A stretch of 64,000 bases of DNA from Streptomyces sp. yr375 (GCF_900110755.1 NZ_FOFF01000032.1:33094-97093); one strand, 5' to 3'. Shown: positions 32,580 through 43,443, counted from the stretch's first letter. Program-made: numbers and translations. The notes: a model not told the origin generated them from the sequence alone.

Positions 32580-34754
32580 CTACGGCCGATTCAGCTCGAA
32601 CCACACCACCTTGCCGGTGCTGAGCCGGGTGGCCCCCCACCGCCGGGCGAGCCGGTTGACGAGGTACAGGCCGCGCCCGCCCTCGTCGGTGGCCCGCGCC
32701 TGCCGCAGCCGGGGCAGTTGCGGCACGTCGTCCCCGACCTCGCAGCGCAGTACGTCGGTGCGCAGCAGCCGCAGGGTGACCGGCCGCGTGGCGTACCGCA
32801 CCGCGTTGGTGACGACCTCGCTGACCAGCAGCTCGACGGAGTCGGACATGTCCTCCATGCCCCAGCGGGACAGCGCCCGCCGGGCCAGCCGGCGGGCCCG
32901 GCCGGGAGCCGCGTCCTCCGGCTCCAGGACCCAGTACCCGACGTCGCTCGGCGCGATCCCGTCGAACCGGGCGGCGAGCAGCGCGATGTCGTCGTCCCGG
33001 TCGCCGGGGCCGAGCATGTCGAGCACCTCGTCGCAGAGGGCCTCGAGGGGCGGCGGATGATCCGGACCGGTCAGCGCGGCGGTCGCGGCGAGCTTCTCGC
33101 GGAGCTGCTCTATGCCGGTCGCCACGTCCCGCAGCCGGGACTCGACCAGGCCGTCGGTGTACAGCAGCAGCGTCGCCCCGGCGGGCGCGTCGAGCTCCAC
33201 CGCCTCGAAGTCGACGCCGCCGACGCCGATCGGCGCGCCCGGCGGCACCCGCAGCACCTCCGCACGGCCGCCCAGGTGCAGCAGGATGGGCGGCGGGTGG
33301 CCCGCGTTGGCGATGGTGATGCGATGCGACACCGGGTCGTAGACCGCGTACAGGCAGGTCGCCATGCGGTCCGTGCCCAGCCGCTGGGCCTGTTCGTCGA
33401 GGTGGTGCAGGACTTCCTGCGGGGGCAGGTCGAGGCCTGCCAGCGTCTGCGCCGTCGTGCGCAACTGGCCCATGATGGCCGCCGACGTCATGGAGTGCCC
33501 CATGACGTCGCCCACCACCAGCGCCACCCGGCTGCCGGGCAGCGGGATGGCGTCGTACCAGTCGCCGCCGACCCGCGCCGTCTCCGCCGCGGGCAGGTAG
33601 CGGGACGCCAGCCGTACGCCCGTGGGGCGCGGCAGGGTCTCCGGCAGCATCGTGCGCTGCAACTCGTCGGCGATGTACGCCTCGCGGTCGTACAGCACCG
33701 CCTTGTCGATGCCGAGCGCGCTGTGCGTGGCGAGCTGGGCGGCGACCAGCAGGTCGTCGTTCTCGAACGGGAGGCGTTCCGGACGGCGCAGGAAGACCGC
33801 GGCGCCGATCACCCGGCGCCGGCCCCGCAACGGGGCCAGGATCGCCCGCTGGCCGCCCGGTACGACCAACGTACTGTCCTCGCCAAGGAGTTCGGGCAGT
33901 GCGGCGCGCGCGGCCGGATTGTCCGCGAACACCGGACGCACCCCGCGCAGCACCTCCGCGAGCGCCCCGCCGGGCCGCACCTCGCACAGCTCCGCGATCG
34001 CGGCCGACAGTTCGGCGGTCAGCTCCGCCGGCTCGGGGGCCGGCAGCGCCAGCGACGCGAAGCCGTTCTCGGCGTCCCGCTCCTCCGGGATCCGGTCGGT
34101 GCGGCGCAGCCGCAGCATGATGCGGTCCGCGGCGGGCCGCTCGTCACCGACGGGCAGCGGGTCGCGCAGATAGACGAGGATCGCGTCGGAGAAGGTCGGC
34201 ACGGTGGCCCGGCACAGCCCCATCACGATCTCGTCGAGGTCCAGTCCGCGGGCGATCCGCCGGGTCGCGGCGCCCACGAAGCGCAGCCGGTCCCCGTCCC
34301 GCCGCATGGGCGTGGGCCGGCCGGGCGTCCCCACGCCGCCGCCGCGCCGGTCCGACCCGCCGACGCCCCGCTCCACCCGCACGTCCGCGCCCGGCTGGGC
34401 CGGGATGGACTCGGGCGCGGGGCGCGGCCGGTGGGTGTCGGACTCGGCGGACGCCGACGGCTGGGAGTGCTCGGTGTCGGTGGCGGGACCGGCTTCCGCA
34501 CCGGCCACCGCATCCTTCCCCGCGGCTCCCGGGCCGCCGCTGCCGCTACCGCCGCCGGTGCCGCTCTGGCTTCCCTTGCCGCCCATGGCGCCCTTTCCGC
34601 CCTTGCCGTACGGCGTCGTCGAACCCGAGACGTCGGGCGGTAAGGCGGACGGGCCCACCGCGGGCTCGGGCTCCGGGGTATGCAGGAGTGCCCCACGGGG
34701 GTCCGTGGGGTCGACGCCCTGGGGGCGTTCGTAGGAGATGGGCTGCTCCGTCAC
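32580..34754 (-). CDS. PP2C-type (RsbU-like) phosphatase with GAF-like and anti-sigma kinase domains
   Basis: 724-aa signalling protein. Residues 1-150 are Gly/Pro-rich and disordered. A GAF-like domain spans about 155-345, a SpoIIE/PP2C phosphatase about 365-590 (VGGDWYDAIPLPGSRVALVVGDVMGH; TLLLYTDGLVESR; DRDDDIALLAARF), and an RsbW-like HATPase about 600-724 (LLVSEVVTNAVRYA; DEGGRGLYLVNRLA). The combination suggests it both dephosphorylates an anti-sigma antagonist and acts as an anti-sigma kinase, a common Streptomyces design. No partner gene is adjacent. GTG start at 34754. Confidence 0.92.
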   Translation of the reverse strand: MTEQPISYERPQGVDPTDPRGALLHTPEPEPAVGPSALPPDVSGSTTPYGKGGKGAMGGKGSQSGTGGGSGSGGPGAAGKDAVAGAEAGPATDTEHSQPSASAESDTHRPRPAPESIPAQPGADVRVERGVGGSDRRGGGVGTPGRPTPMRRDGDRLRFVGAATRRIARGLDLDEIVMGLCRATVPTFSDAILVYLRDPLPVGDERPAADRIMLRLRRTDRIPEERDAENGFASLALPAPEPAELTAELSAAIAELCEVRPGGALAEVLRGVRPVFADNPAARAALPELLGEDSTLVVPGGQRAILAPLRGRRRVIGAAVFLRRPERLPFENDDLLVAAQLATHSALGIDKAVLYDREAYIADELQRTMLPETLPRPTGVRLASRYLPAAETARVGGDWYDAIPLPGSRVALVVGDVMGHSMTSAAIMGQLRTTAQTLAGLDLPPQEVLHHLDEQAQRLGTDRMATCLYAVYDPVSHRITIANAGHPPPILLHLGGRAEVLRVPPGAPIGVGGVDFEAVELDAPAGATLLLYTDGLVESRLRDVATGIEQLREKLAATAALTGPDHPPPLEALCDEVLDMLGPGDRDDDIALLAARFDGIAPSDVGYWVLEPEDAAPGRARRLARRALSRWGMEDMSDSVELLVSEVVTNAVRYATRPVTLRLLRTDVLRCEVGDDVPQLPRLRQARATDEGGRGLYLVNRLARRWGATRLSTGKVVWFELNRP

Positions 34755-35070
34755 GCGTGTCGAATCCGTCCGTCCGGGGCTGCGCGCCGCGCGCGCAGTT
34801 GGTCCCGCAGGAAACCCGATACCCGGAATACATGTCCCCGGAACGGAATTCCCGCGTGGTCAGAGGTTGTTCCTGTGTCGCCGGTGGACCGCGCGCGACC
34901 CTGGGGGCCGACGACGAAGGTCCCGCCTGTGTTGCCCTCGTGCCCCTCGCTCACGTCCTGCCGCCCCTCGGTGACGTTCGGTCAGACCCGGCATCTGATC
35001 CGGGAGTTACTGCCAGCGTGCCTTGCGGAGGACGATCCTACGTTTGTTGCCCGGGGGCGCATCAAGGGTC
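34755..35070. other. 316-base gap between the phosphatase and DUF402 genes
   Basis: No ORF or strong hairpin that I can support. It should contain the phosphatase promoter (minus strand) near 34800-34870, where the sequence is less GC-rich. Confidence 0.4.
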
Positions 35071-35763
35071 TCATGTGGACATGTGCGCGGGCGTACGGTC
35101 CCAGTCCTCCGGCAGCAACGGTACGGCCCAGGACGGATCCGGGCGCCAGTTCTGCCAGCCCTCGTCGAACGGCGGCCCCCAGGCGCCGATCACCTCGACC
35201 GCCCTGCGGCCCGCCTCCCGCACCTGTTCGGCGACCGCGGCGTCCATCAGACCGTCCTGCTGGGCCTGCGCGAACTCGTCCTCGTCGCGCCAGCCCCAAC
35301 TGCGGTTCGGGTAGACGCAGATGTCCAGGAAGTGGTCCTCCGAGTCCACCCCGCCGTCCCAACGGAACAGCGGCTGCTCAAGATTGACGTACCAGTTCTT
35401 GAACTGCCAGCCCGGCTCCCAGAACAGCCACACCGACCACGGCTCGCCGGGCCGGGCCAGCTTCAGCACACCGGTGCCGAACCAGTGGTCGCGCTGCACG
35501 GTCCGCGGCTTGGTGTACCGGGTGTGCAGCGGCTCTTGGTGCAGCGGTGTGCCGTCCGCGAGCACCGGCCGCACGCACTCCGTGCCGGGGGCCATCCACA
35601 CGGCCAGCACGTCCTCGTCGTCGCGCACGACGGTGACCGGGCGGGCGATGTGGAAACCCGCCCCGCCGTTCTCCCGGTAGCGCCACAGGATCCGGTCCCC
35701 GGGCTCCCAGAAGACCGCCGCACCGCCCGTTCCCACGCGTCTCACCGCTCCACCGTCTGCCAT
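35071..35763 (-). CDS. DUF402 domain protein
   Basis: 230-aa protein. FWEPGDRILWRYRENGG, WFGTGVLKLARPGEPWSVWLFWEPGWQFKNWYVNLEQP and DSEDHFLDICVYPNRSWGWRDEDEFA match the DUF402/FomD-like family, a beta-barrel with a metal-binding acidic patch; characterised relatives hydrolyse nucleotide-type phosphates. Full length. It lies 73 bases downstream of fumC on the same strand and may share its transcript. Confidence 0.85.
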   Translation of the reverse strand: MADGGAVRRVGTGGAAVFWEPGDRILWRYRENGGAGFHIARPVTVVRDDEDVLAVWMAPGTECVRPVLADGTPLHQEPLHTRYTKPRTVQRDHWFGTGVLKLARPGEPWSVWLFWEPGWQFKNWYVNLEQPLFRWDGGVDSEDHFLDICVYPNRSWGWRDEDEFAQAQQDGLMDAAVAEQVREAGRRAVEVIGAWGPPFDEGWQNWRPDPSWAVPLLPEDWDRTPAHMST

Positions 35764-35836
35764 GCACAGATATTAGGTGCCATGGCCATACGACGCTGCG
35801 GCGCGCGTCACGGTTCTCGCGCCGGGGGCGCAATGG

Positions 35837-37222
35837 TTACGGGTGTGTCATCCGCAGGACATCCAGCGCCTCGTCGAGCTGTTCCAGGGTCAGGTCACCG
35901 CGTTCCACGTACCCCCCTTCGAGGACGGTCTGCCGGATCGTCTGCCGCTGGGCCAGGGCCTTCTTGGCGACCTTCGCGGCCTCCTCGTACCCGATGTACT
36001 TGTTGAGCGGCGTGACCACCGACGGCGAGGACTCGGCGTACTCGCGGGCGCGCTCGCGGTGCGCGACGATCCCGTCGACCGTGCGGTCGGCGAGCAGCCG
36101 GGAGACGTTGGCGAGCAGCCGGATCGACTCCAGGACGTTCTTGGCGATCACCGGGAGCATCACGTTCAGCTCGAAGTTGCCGGCGGCTCCGGCGGTGGCG
36201 ACCGTCGCGTCGTTCCCCACGACCTGCGCGGCGACCATCAGGACCGCCTCCGGGATCACCGGGTTGACCTTGCCGGGCATGATCGAGGAGCCGGGCTGGA
36301 GGTCGGGCAGGCTGATCTCGGCCAGTCCGGTACGCGGCCCGGAGGCCATCCACCGCAGGTCGTTGGCGATCTTCGTCAGCCCGACCGCGATGGTCCGCAA
36401 CTGCCCGCTGGTCTCCACGATCCCGTCGCGCGCGCCCTGCGCCTCGAAGTGGTCGCGCGCCTCCGTCAGCGGCAGTCCGGTGGCCCGGGCGACCTCCTCG
36501 ATGACGGCGGCGGAGAAGCCGGGCGGCGTGTTGATCCCGGTGCCGACGGCGGTGCCGCCCAATGGCAGCTCGGCGAGCCGGGGGAGCGAGGCGCGCAGCC
36601 GCTCGACGCCGTACCGCACCTGCGCGGCGTACCCGCCGAACTCCTGGCCCAGGGTGACGGGTGTGGCGTCCATGAGGTGTGTCCGCCCCGACTTCACGAC
36701 GTCGGCGAACTCCTGCGACTTGCGCTCCAGGGAAGCCGCCAGATGCTCCAGGGCGGGCACGAGATCGCGCGTGACGGCGGCGGTGGCGGCGATGTGGATC
36801 GAGGAGGGGAAGACGTCGTTGGACGACTGTGACGCGTTCACATGGTCGTTGGGATGCACACCGCTGCCGAGCCGCTCGCTCGCCAGTGTGGCGATTACTT
36901 CATTGGCATTCATGTTGGACGACGTACCGGAACCTGTCTGGAACACGTCGACCGGGAAGTGGGCGTCCCAGGTGCCCTCGGCGACCTCTTCGGCCGCCTC
37001 CTGGATGGCGTCGGCGATGTCCTTGTCGAGCACTCCCAGCCCGGCGTTGACCTTCGCCGCGGCGCCCTTGATCCGGGCGAGGGCCTCGATGTGGGACCGC
37101 TCGAGGCGCTGGCCGGACACCGGGAAGTTCTCCACGGCCCGCTGGGTCTGGGCGCGCCACTTGGCCTCGACGGGGACGCGTACCTCGCCCATGGAGTCGT
37201 GCTCGATCCGGTATTCGCTCAT
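35837..37222 (-). CDS. fumC: Class II fumarate hydratase
   Basis: 461-aa iron-independent fumarase that hydrates fumarate to malate in the TCA cycle. The family signature GSSIMPGKVNPV, the substrate loops GSGTSSNMNANEV and GRTHLMDATPVTLGQE, and HVNASQSSNDV are present. ATG 37222 gives the normal N-terminus (MSEYRIEHDSMGEVRVP); longer in-frame starts add sequence overlapping the divergent promoter. A class I, iron-sulfur type fumarase is encoded 3 kb away, so the organism has both forms. Confidence 0.96.
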   Translation of the reverse strand: MSEYRIEHDSMGEVRVPVEAKWRAQTQRAVENFPVSGQRLERSHIEALARIKGAAAKVNAGLGVLDKDIADAIQEAAEEVAEGTWDAHFPVDVFQTGSGTSSNMNANEVIATLASERLGSGVHPNDHVNASQSSNDVFPSSIHIAATAAVTRDLVPALEHLAASLERKSQEFADVVKSGRTHLMDATPVTLGQEFGGYAAQVRYGVERLRASLPRLAELPLGGTAVGTGINTPPGFSAAVIEEVARATGLPLTEARDHFEAQGARDGIVETSGQLRTIAVGLTKIANDLRWMASGPRTGLAEISLPDLQPGSSIMPGKVNPVIPEAVLMVAAQVVGNDATVATAGAAGNFELNVMLPVIAKNVLESIRLLANVSRLLADRTVDGIVAHRERAREYAESSPSVVTPLNKYIGYEEAAKVAKKALAQRQTIRQTVLEGGYVERGDLTLEQLDEALDVLRMTHP

Positions 37223-37373
37223 GTCCCGTTCAGCGAATGGGACGGCCGGAATGTTCCGGGATCCGGCAGGGTCCACCGTACGAGTGACGCTCTGTGACCC
37301 AGGTCTCATCGAGGCCGTGCAGCAGAAGCGGGCGGGTCCGCGTCGAGGAGGGGTGACAGGAAGGGAGGAGCGT

Positions 37374-37895
37374 GTGGAGACGGACTTCCAGGAATTCGTG
37401 GCCGCTCGGTCGGCCGCGTTGTTCCGGGGCGCGCTGGTCCTCACGGGAAACCGTGAGGCGGCCGAGGACCTGGTCCAGGAGACGCTGGAGAAGGCCTGCC
37501 GCAAATGGCGCACCATCGCTGCGAAGGACGCTCCGGACGCCTACGTCCGGCGGATCATGGTGAACCTGGCCAACGACCGCTGGCGGAGATTCCGACGCCT
37601 GACCACGACTCCCCATTCCGAGGGCGGCGACAAGGCCGCCCCCGGGGACGAGTACGGACAGGTCGACAGCAGGGACCAGTTACTGCGCGCACTGCAGCAA
37701 CTGCCCATGCGGATGCGGACGGTGGTGGTACTGCGATACTTCGAGGATCTCTCGGACGGCGAGATCGCGGCCGACCTCGGCATATCGCCGAGCACGGTGC
37801 GCTCCCAGTTGGCCCGGGGCATCGAGAAACTCCGAAGTCAGTTCCCCGCACTCTCCAGCCCTTCACCGATGCGGCACAGGGAAGGAATCCGATGA
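37374..37895 (+). CDS. SigE-family ECF sigma factor
   Basis: 173-aa sigma factor: region 2 (residues 20-70, NREAAEDLVQETLEKACRKW, with VRRIMVNLANDRWRR) and region 4 (about 100-160, LQQLPMRMRTVVVLRYFEDLSDGEIAADLGISPSTVRSQLARGIEKL). GTG 37374 follows GGGAGGAGC. The stop overlaps the ATG of the next gene (ATGA). Divergent from fumC. Confidence 0.88.
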   Translation: METDFQEFVAARSAALFRGALVLTGNREAAEDLVQETLEKACRKWRTIAAKDAPDAYVRRIMVNLANDRWRRFRRLTTTPHSEGGDKAAPGDEYGQVDSRDQLLRALQQLPMRMRTVVVLRYFEDLSDGEIAADLGISPSTVRSQLARGIEKLRSQFPALSSPSPMRHREGIR

Positions 37896-38389
37896 CCTCG
37901 TACGGCGATGCGCGGCCTTCCGGCCGCACACCATTCGAAGAGGAACTGACGAACGCCATGAACCGTTTCGCGCACTCCGCCGACGCCCCCGACTTCGACG
38001 CGCCGCAGATCGTCCGCAGCGCCCGGCGCCGTCGGACCGCCGGTATCGCCGCCGTCGCCACCGCCCTCATCCTGGCGGGCGGCGGGACGGCCCTGGCCAC
38101 CTCGGTCGCCAGCAGCGGGAGTTCGACCCCGGCGGCGACCAGCGAGGCCACCGGGAGCGACGCCACCACCATGCTCTACGGAGAGAACCCGACCATCCCG
38201 ATCGACTTCGCGGGCTGGCGCCTGGACGACGCCAAGACGTACCTCGACAAGACGCAGACCAAGCTCGGCACCGTCACCAGGAAGGCCACCGGGACCTGCA
38301 AGCCGGGCTCGGTGATCGGCGTGTCCCCGCATGCCCCGGCGATCGTCCACAACGGCGACACGGTCAGCTTCGTCGTCTGCGCCGGCTGA
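37892..38389 (+). CDS. PASTA-like membrane protein paired with an ECF sigma factor
   Basis: 165-aa protein: about 48 cytoplasmic residues ending in RSARRRR, one membrane helix (49-70), a Ser/Thr/Ala linker and a C-terminal PASTA-like domain (PIDFAGWRLDDAKTYLDK ... SPHAPAIVHNGDTVSFVVCAG). PASTA domains bind peptidoglycan stem peptides or lipid II. Coupled to the sigma gene by an ATGA overlap, so it may sense the wall and control that sigma. Confidence 0.8.
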   Translation: MTSYGDARPSGRTPFEEELTNAMNRFAHSADAPDFDAPQIVRSARRRRTAGIAAVATALILAGGGTALATSVASSGSSTPAATSEATGSDATTMLYGENPTIPIDFAGWRLDDAKTYLDKTQTKLGTVTRKATGTCKPGSVIGVSPHAPAIVHNGDTVSFVVCAG

Positions 38390-38592
38390 TCTGAGGACGT
38401 AGGCCGTCCCAAGACATAGGCCGTCCCACTTGGTAGCGCTGCCGGGTGGGATGGTCATTTTTGTGTTGTCTCGGTCTTGATATGATAAATCCGACTCCGC
38501 AACTGGTGAGTAGTGTGCTAGAAATTCCAACATCACTGGGGCGGGTCACCCACCAGAGGCTCCGGTGGACACTCCCCCCACATGGAGCTGTA

Positions 38593-39396
38593 GTGCCATC
38601 CCACTCCGCTTTCCAGTCGCATCACCCTCCAGGCCTGACATCGTTGTCAGTAGCTCTCGTCAGCCGGCACGACACCCAACCGGCCTTCCTCTCCGGCGTC
38701 ACCGTCCGGCCGGTGCGCGAACCCCACGAGTTCCAGCCGAGCGACGACGTCGTCCTGTTCTACGGCCCCGGCATGGCACGGGAGTTGAGGCGGTTCGCGG
38801 ACGCGTCGGACGGCCGGCTGCCGCCCGCCGTGGTCCTGGCCCACCGGCTCGACTGGGACGACGTCCGCCTGGCGCTCGACAGCGGAGCCGCCAGCTACCT
38901 CCTGGAGAACCGGTACGCCTACCTGCTCGCCGAGGCGCTCCTGTGCACCTCCCGGGGCGCCAGCATCCTGGACCCGGCGATAGCCGCCGAGCAGGTCCGG
39001 GTGGCCGCGCGGGCGAGGGCCGAGGAACGGGAGCGGGTGAAGGAGCGAGCGAAGGCCGAGGAGCGAGCGAGGGCCGAGGAGCGGGCGAAGGCCGAGGAGC
39101 GCGCCCGCGGTTCGCTGCCGGAGCCCGTGGCGGCCCCCGACCGGCTGTGCCAACTGTCCCGACGGGAACGGCAGGTCATGGACCTGCTGGTCGCCGGGCA
39201 GGGGGTCCGTGACGTCGCACAGGAGATGAGCCTGACCGACAAGACGGTCCGCAACTACCTGAGCCGCATCTACACGAAACTCAACGTGCGATGCCGGTCG
39301 GAGGCGATCCTGTACTGGCTCGGGCACCTGGACACCAAGGGCGCGGACGTCAGGGCGGACGGAGCGCCGCCCGGCCGGGCGCTGCGCTCGATCTGA
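38593..39396 (+). CDS. LuxR-family orphan regulator with charged coiled-coil linker
   Basis: 267-aa regulator. The N-terminal ~130 residues resemble a receiver lacking the conserved acidic pocket (VVLFYGPGMARELRRFAD ... VVLAHRLDWDDVRLALDSGAASYLLENRYAYLLAEAL). Residues about 145-180 are an Ala/Arg/Glu/Lys coiled coil encoded by repeated GCGAGGGCCGAGGAGC-like units. A LuxR HTH follows (LSRRERQVMDLLVAGQGVRDVAQEMSLTDKTVRNYLSR). GTG 38593 is chosen for GGAG five bases before it; the frame is open upstream to 38446. An atypical receiver suggests phosphorylation-independent control. Confidence 0.82.
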   Translation: MPSHSAFQSHHPPGLTSLSVALVSRHDTQPAFLSGVTVRPVREPHEFQPSDDVVLFYGPGMARELRRFADASDGRLPPAVVLAHRLDWDDVRLALDSGAASYLLENRYAYLLAEALLCTSRGASILDPAIAAEQVRVAARARAEERERVKERAKAEERARAEERAKAEERARGSLPEPVAAPDRLCQLSRRERQVMDLLVAGQGVRDVAQEMSLTDKTVRNYLSRIYTKLNVRCRSEAILYWLGHLDTKGADVRADGAPPGRALRSI

Positions 39397-39398
39397 TC

Positions 39399-39432
39399 CG
39401 GCCGCGGAGAACCTTCGGGCTCTCCGCGGCCG
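39399..39432. terminator. Terminator after the LuxR-type regulator
   Basis: 12-bp perfect stem CGGCCGCGGAGA with its complement around a ten-base loop, between two converging genes. Confidence 0.75.
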
Positions 39433-39465
39433 TTCGTTCATCCGCTCGGGGTACGGGCTACGGAC

Positions 39466-39828
39466 TCAGCTATTGATGTTCCACACGCTGGCGACGGGGT
39501 CGGGCGCCCGGCGGGTGGCCCACGAGATGGTCCTGCCGCAACCCTGGTTGCGGTAGAAGTTGATGTTGACGCTCGTGCCGTTCTCGACGAAGACGTTGAC
39601 GCTCGCGCTCTGGCCCGCCCTGACGTTGACGCAGTTGGAGAGGGCGGGGCTGCCGTCCGGGTTGCTGCTCTCGACGTCCACGGAGAGCGTGCCCGCGGGG
39701 TACAGCCTGGGGTTGACCACCACGCGGTTGGCATTCGCCGACGCCGGGGCGGCGGCGAGAGCGACCGAGGCCGTTGCGGCGACGATGGCCGCGGGGACGA
39801 GCATGCGCGTACGCGCGAGGTTCTTCAT
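39466..39828 (-). CDS. Small secreted protein
   Basis: 120-aa protein with a clear signal peptide (residues 1-31, ending PASANA). The mature part of about 88 residues is beta-rich (VVVNPRLYPAGTLSVDVESS ... SVNVFVENGTSVNINFYRNQGC) and has two Cys that could form one disulfide. No family recognised; the size and fold pattern resemble small secreted inhibitors or antimicrobial proteins, but this is only a guess. Its upstream region carries the AT-richer repeat array at 39915-40010. Confidence 0.72.
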   Translation of the reverse strand: MKNLARTRMLVPAAIVAATASVALAAAPASANANRVVVNPRLYPAGTLSVDVESSNPDGSPALSNCVNVRAGQSASVNVFVENGTSVNINFYRNQGCGRTISWATRRAPDPVASVWNINS

Positions 39829-39914
39829 TACCGGTCCGTTCTGTGTGGGGGGTGGTCCGGTGTGGGGGTGTGTGGTGCGTGGACGAGAGGGCCGTCCGGC
39901 AGAATTCAGCGGCG

Positions 39915-40010
39915 GATCCGAAATTCCGGGTATTCGAGAATCCGGGGATTCCAGGACCCGCGAATTCAGGGATCCCGGGATGCAAGGATCGTCGAATCCC
40001 GGGATCTGAG
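39915..40010. repeat. Array of GAATCC/GGATTC-type inverted units
   Basis: Within 95 bases upstream of the small secreted protein gene, short motifs recur: AATTCCGGG, GAATCC-GG-GGATTC (a palindrome), GGATCCCGGGAT and GAATCCCGGGATC, in both orientations. The array sits in a 438-base gap (39829-40266) with no CDS. It may be a multi-site operator or an eroded repeat. Confidence 0.5.
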
Positions 40011-40185
40011 GCGTCCCCTGCGTTTTCGGATTCAGCCGCCGTAGCTCATGTAATTCAACCGAAGCGCGGTCGTCCTCACCCTTCTCCGGAACCGAGTTTT
40101 GCGGTCACCTCGATTATCGAAGGATCGGCCCCGACGGAAATAGAGGCAAATGACCCCAGCCCGTCCGGGGCGCGACACCGGCGGG

Positions 40186-40260
40186 GTTGAAGGGGCGGAG
40201 CCCCTAGAGATGGGATGGGTCGGGTAGGGGCGGCGGGGGCGAGATTCCCCCGGCCGCCCC
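40186..40260 (-). terminator. Hairpins downstream of the class I fumarase
   Basis: GGGGCGGC-GGGGG paired with CCCCC-GGCCGCCCC (40227-40260, one-base bulge) stands just after the fumarase stop codon, preceded by a smaller AGGGGC-GGA-GCCCCT hairpin (40186-40200) of the intergenic-repeat type. Together they likely terminate fumarase transcription. Confidence 0.6.
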
Positions 40261-40266
40261 GAATTG

Positions 40267-41934
<1,668 letters not shown>

Positions 41935-42111
41935 CTCGCCCATTCCTCACTCGACAGACAGCGGCCGCCTCCATTGGCGGGCGCTCACCAGCGTAGGACC
42001 TGCCGCTGACAGCGAGCTTGTGAGGTAAGGCTCAGTTCCGCGACGGCCGGTGGCGATGTCGTCAGCCGACATCGTCGGCCGGTGGGGCTATCGCGATCTA
42101 TCGTGTGTGGG

Positions 42112-42117
42112 TACGCT
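42112..42117 (+). promoter_or_regulatory. -10 element of a probable leaderless transcript (DUF1707 gene)
   Basis: TACGCT ends six bases before the GTG at 42124, with no ribosome site between, so transcription probably starts at or next to the start codon. The -35 region is weak. Confidence 0.5.
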
Positions 42118-42123
42118 GCTGTC

Positions 42124-42822
42124 GTGGACCTTCAGAAGCAGACCGCCGCACCCACACCGACCGCCGAGCTGCGCGCCTCGGACGCCGACCGCGACCGGGT
42201 CGCCGACATGCTCCGCGAGGCCCTCGCGGAGGGCCGGCTGACCGCCGAGGAGCACGCCGAGCGCGTCGAGGGCGTCCTCGCGGCGAAGACGGTCGGCGAC
42301 CTGGAGGTGTTCGTCCGGGACCTGCCGGCCCCGCACGAGCGGCGCACGGCCCCCTCCGCCGCCTTCACCGCCGCGCCCGGCCGGCCCACCACCGGTGCGA
42401 TTCCCGCCGATCCCGACGACAACGTGATCGCGGTCTTCAGCAGCGCCGTCCGCAGGGGCCGTTGGCGCGCGGGCCGCCGTATCCACGCGTACGCGGTCTT
42501 CGGCACCGTCGAGATCAACCTCACCGAGGCGCTGTTCGAGTACCAGCAGGTCGTGATCAAGGCGATCTCGGTCTTCGGCAACGTCGAGGTCCGCGTCCCG
42601 GAGAACGTGTCGCTGCGCGGCACCGGCGGCGCGGTGCTCGGCAACTTCGAGGTGGACGCGCTCGACTCCCCGCAGCCCGACGCGCCGGTGGTCTACGTCG
42701 ACGGGTGGGCGGTTCTGGGCAACATCGAAGGCCGGCCGAAGCGGGGCAAGCTCGTCGCGGACATTCTCGATCGGGTTCAGTACAAGGTCGACAAGAGTTT
42801 GCGCAAACACTTCGACCGTTGA
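42124..42822 (+). CDS. DUF1707 SHOCT-like domain protein with C-terminal DUF2154-type domain
   Basis: 232-aa protein. Residues about 14-65 (LRASDADRDRVADMLREALAEGRLTAEEHAERVEGVLAAKTVGDLEVF) are DUF1707, a short helical domain common in actinobacteria. Residues about 95-210 form a repetitive beta-helix-like region (AVFGTVEINL, SVFGNVEVRVPENVSL, AVLGNFEVDAL, AVLGNIEG), as in LiaF/cell-wall-active antibiotic response proteins. No membrane helix. Function unknown; possibly linked to envelope stress. Confidence 0.83.
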   Translation: MDLQKQTAAPTPTAELRASDADRDRVADMLREALAEGRLTAEEHAERVEGVLAAKTVGDLEVFVRDLPAPHERRTAPSAAFTAAPGRPTTGAIPADPDDNVIAVFSSAVRRGRWRAGRRIHAYAVFGTVEINLTEALFEYQQVVIKAISVFGNVEVRVPENVSLRGTGGAVLGNFEVDALDSPQPDAPVVYVDGWAVLGNIEGRPKRGKLVADILDRVQYKVDKSLRKHFDR

Positions 42823-42953
42823 CAGTCGTGAACACGCCATCGCCGGCGGCCGCGGCGCCGGGCGGTTGCGAACCCTGTGCATAGGCGCGCGCACAGCGGG
42901 TAGGCCTTGCTGCATCGTCTCTCGCTCGCGAAGCCGTCGTCAGGAGTAGACCC

Positions 42954-43331
42954 GTGCTGCAACCGCCGCATTCGTCCTTGCAGGTCGCCGCTGTCCCGGC
43001 CCAGCGGGTACCAGCGCGCGACAGGGACCAAGATGCTCCCTGGCATACCGAGGCGGTGTGCCGACGCGACGAGGCAGGCCTGTTCTTCGCCCCCTCCAAG
43101 GAGCCCACAGCCGCCCGGCTCTCCCGCGAGGAAGCCGCGAAACGCGTCTGCGCGCGCTGCCCCGTCATGGTGGAGTGTCGCGAACACGCCCTGCTGCAAC
43201 CCGAGCCCTACGGCGTCTGGGGCGGCCTCACCGCCGCCGAACGCCGCGTGGTCCTCGCCCGTCGCCGCCGCCGCGACGTGGAACTGAAGAAGACGGCGGG
43301 GGCCGCGAGCCGCATAGCGCAAGCGGGGTAG
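42954..43331 (+). CDS. wblI: WhiB-family iron-sulfur regulator
   Basis: 125-aa Wbl protein. Four cluster cysteines Cys36, Cys66, Cys69 and Cys75 (C-x29-C-x2-C-x5-C), the GVWGG turn (87-91) and a basic C-terminal stretch (RRVVLARRRRRDVELKK) for DNA binding are all present. Wbl proteins hold a [4Fe-4S] cluster, bind sigma factor and control development or redox stress. GTG start follows AGGAG by about nine bases. The symbol rests on the fumarase-wbl-glpX order I recall from S. coelicolor (SCO5046) and is tentative. Confidence 0.85.
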   Translation: MLQPPHSSLQVAAVPAQRVPARDRDQDAPWHTEAVCRRDEAGLFFAPSKEPTAARLSREEAAKRVCARCPVMVECREHALLQPEPYGVWGGLTAAERRVVLARRRRRDVELKKTAGAASRIAQAG

Positions 43332-43348
43332 GCGGCGCGCGAAGCAGC

Positions 43349-43390
43349 GCAGGGCGCCCCCTCCGCACCGGGGGCGCCCTGCTTCTTCGC
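43349..43390. terminator. Terminator after the WhiB-family gene
   Basis: 13-bp perfect stem GCAGGGCGCCCCC with its complement, eight-base loop, then TTCTTCGCTTC. Lies between convergent wbl and glpX. Confidence 0.8.
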
Positions 43391-43443
43391 TTCAGGCTTC
43401 TTCGCTCCAGGCCCCTCGGGGCACTGGGCGGGGAACGCGGGGC

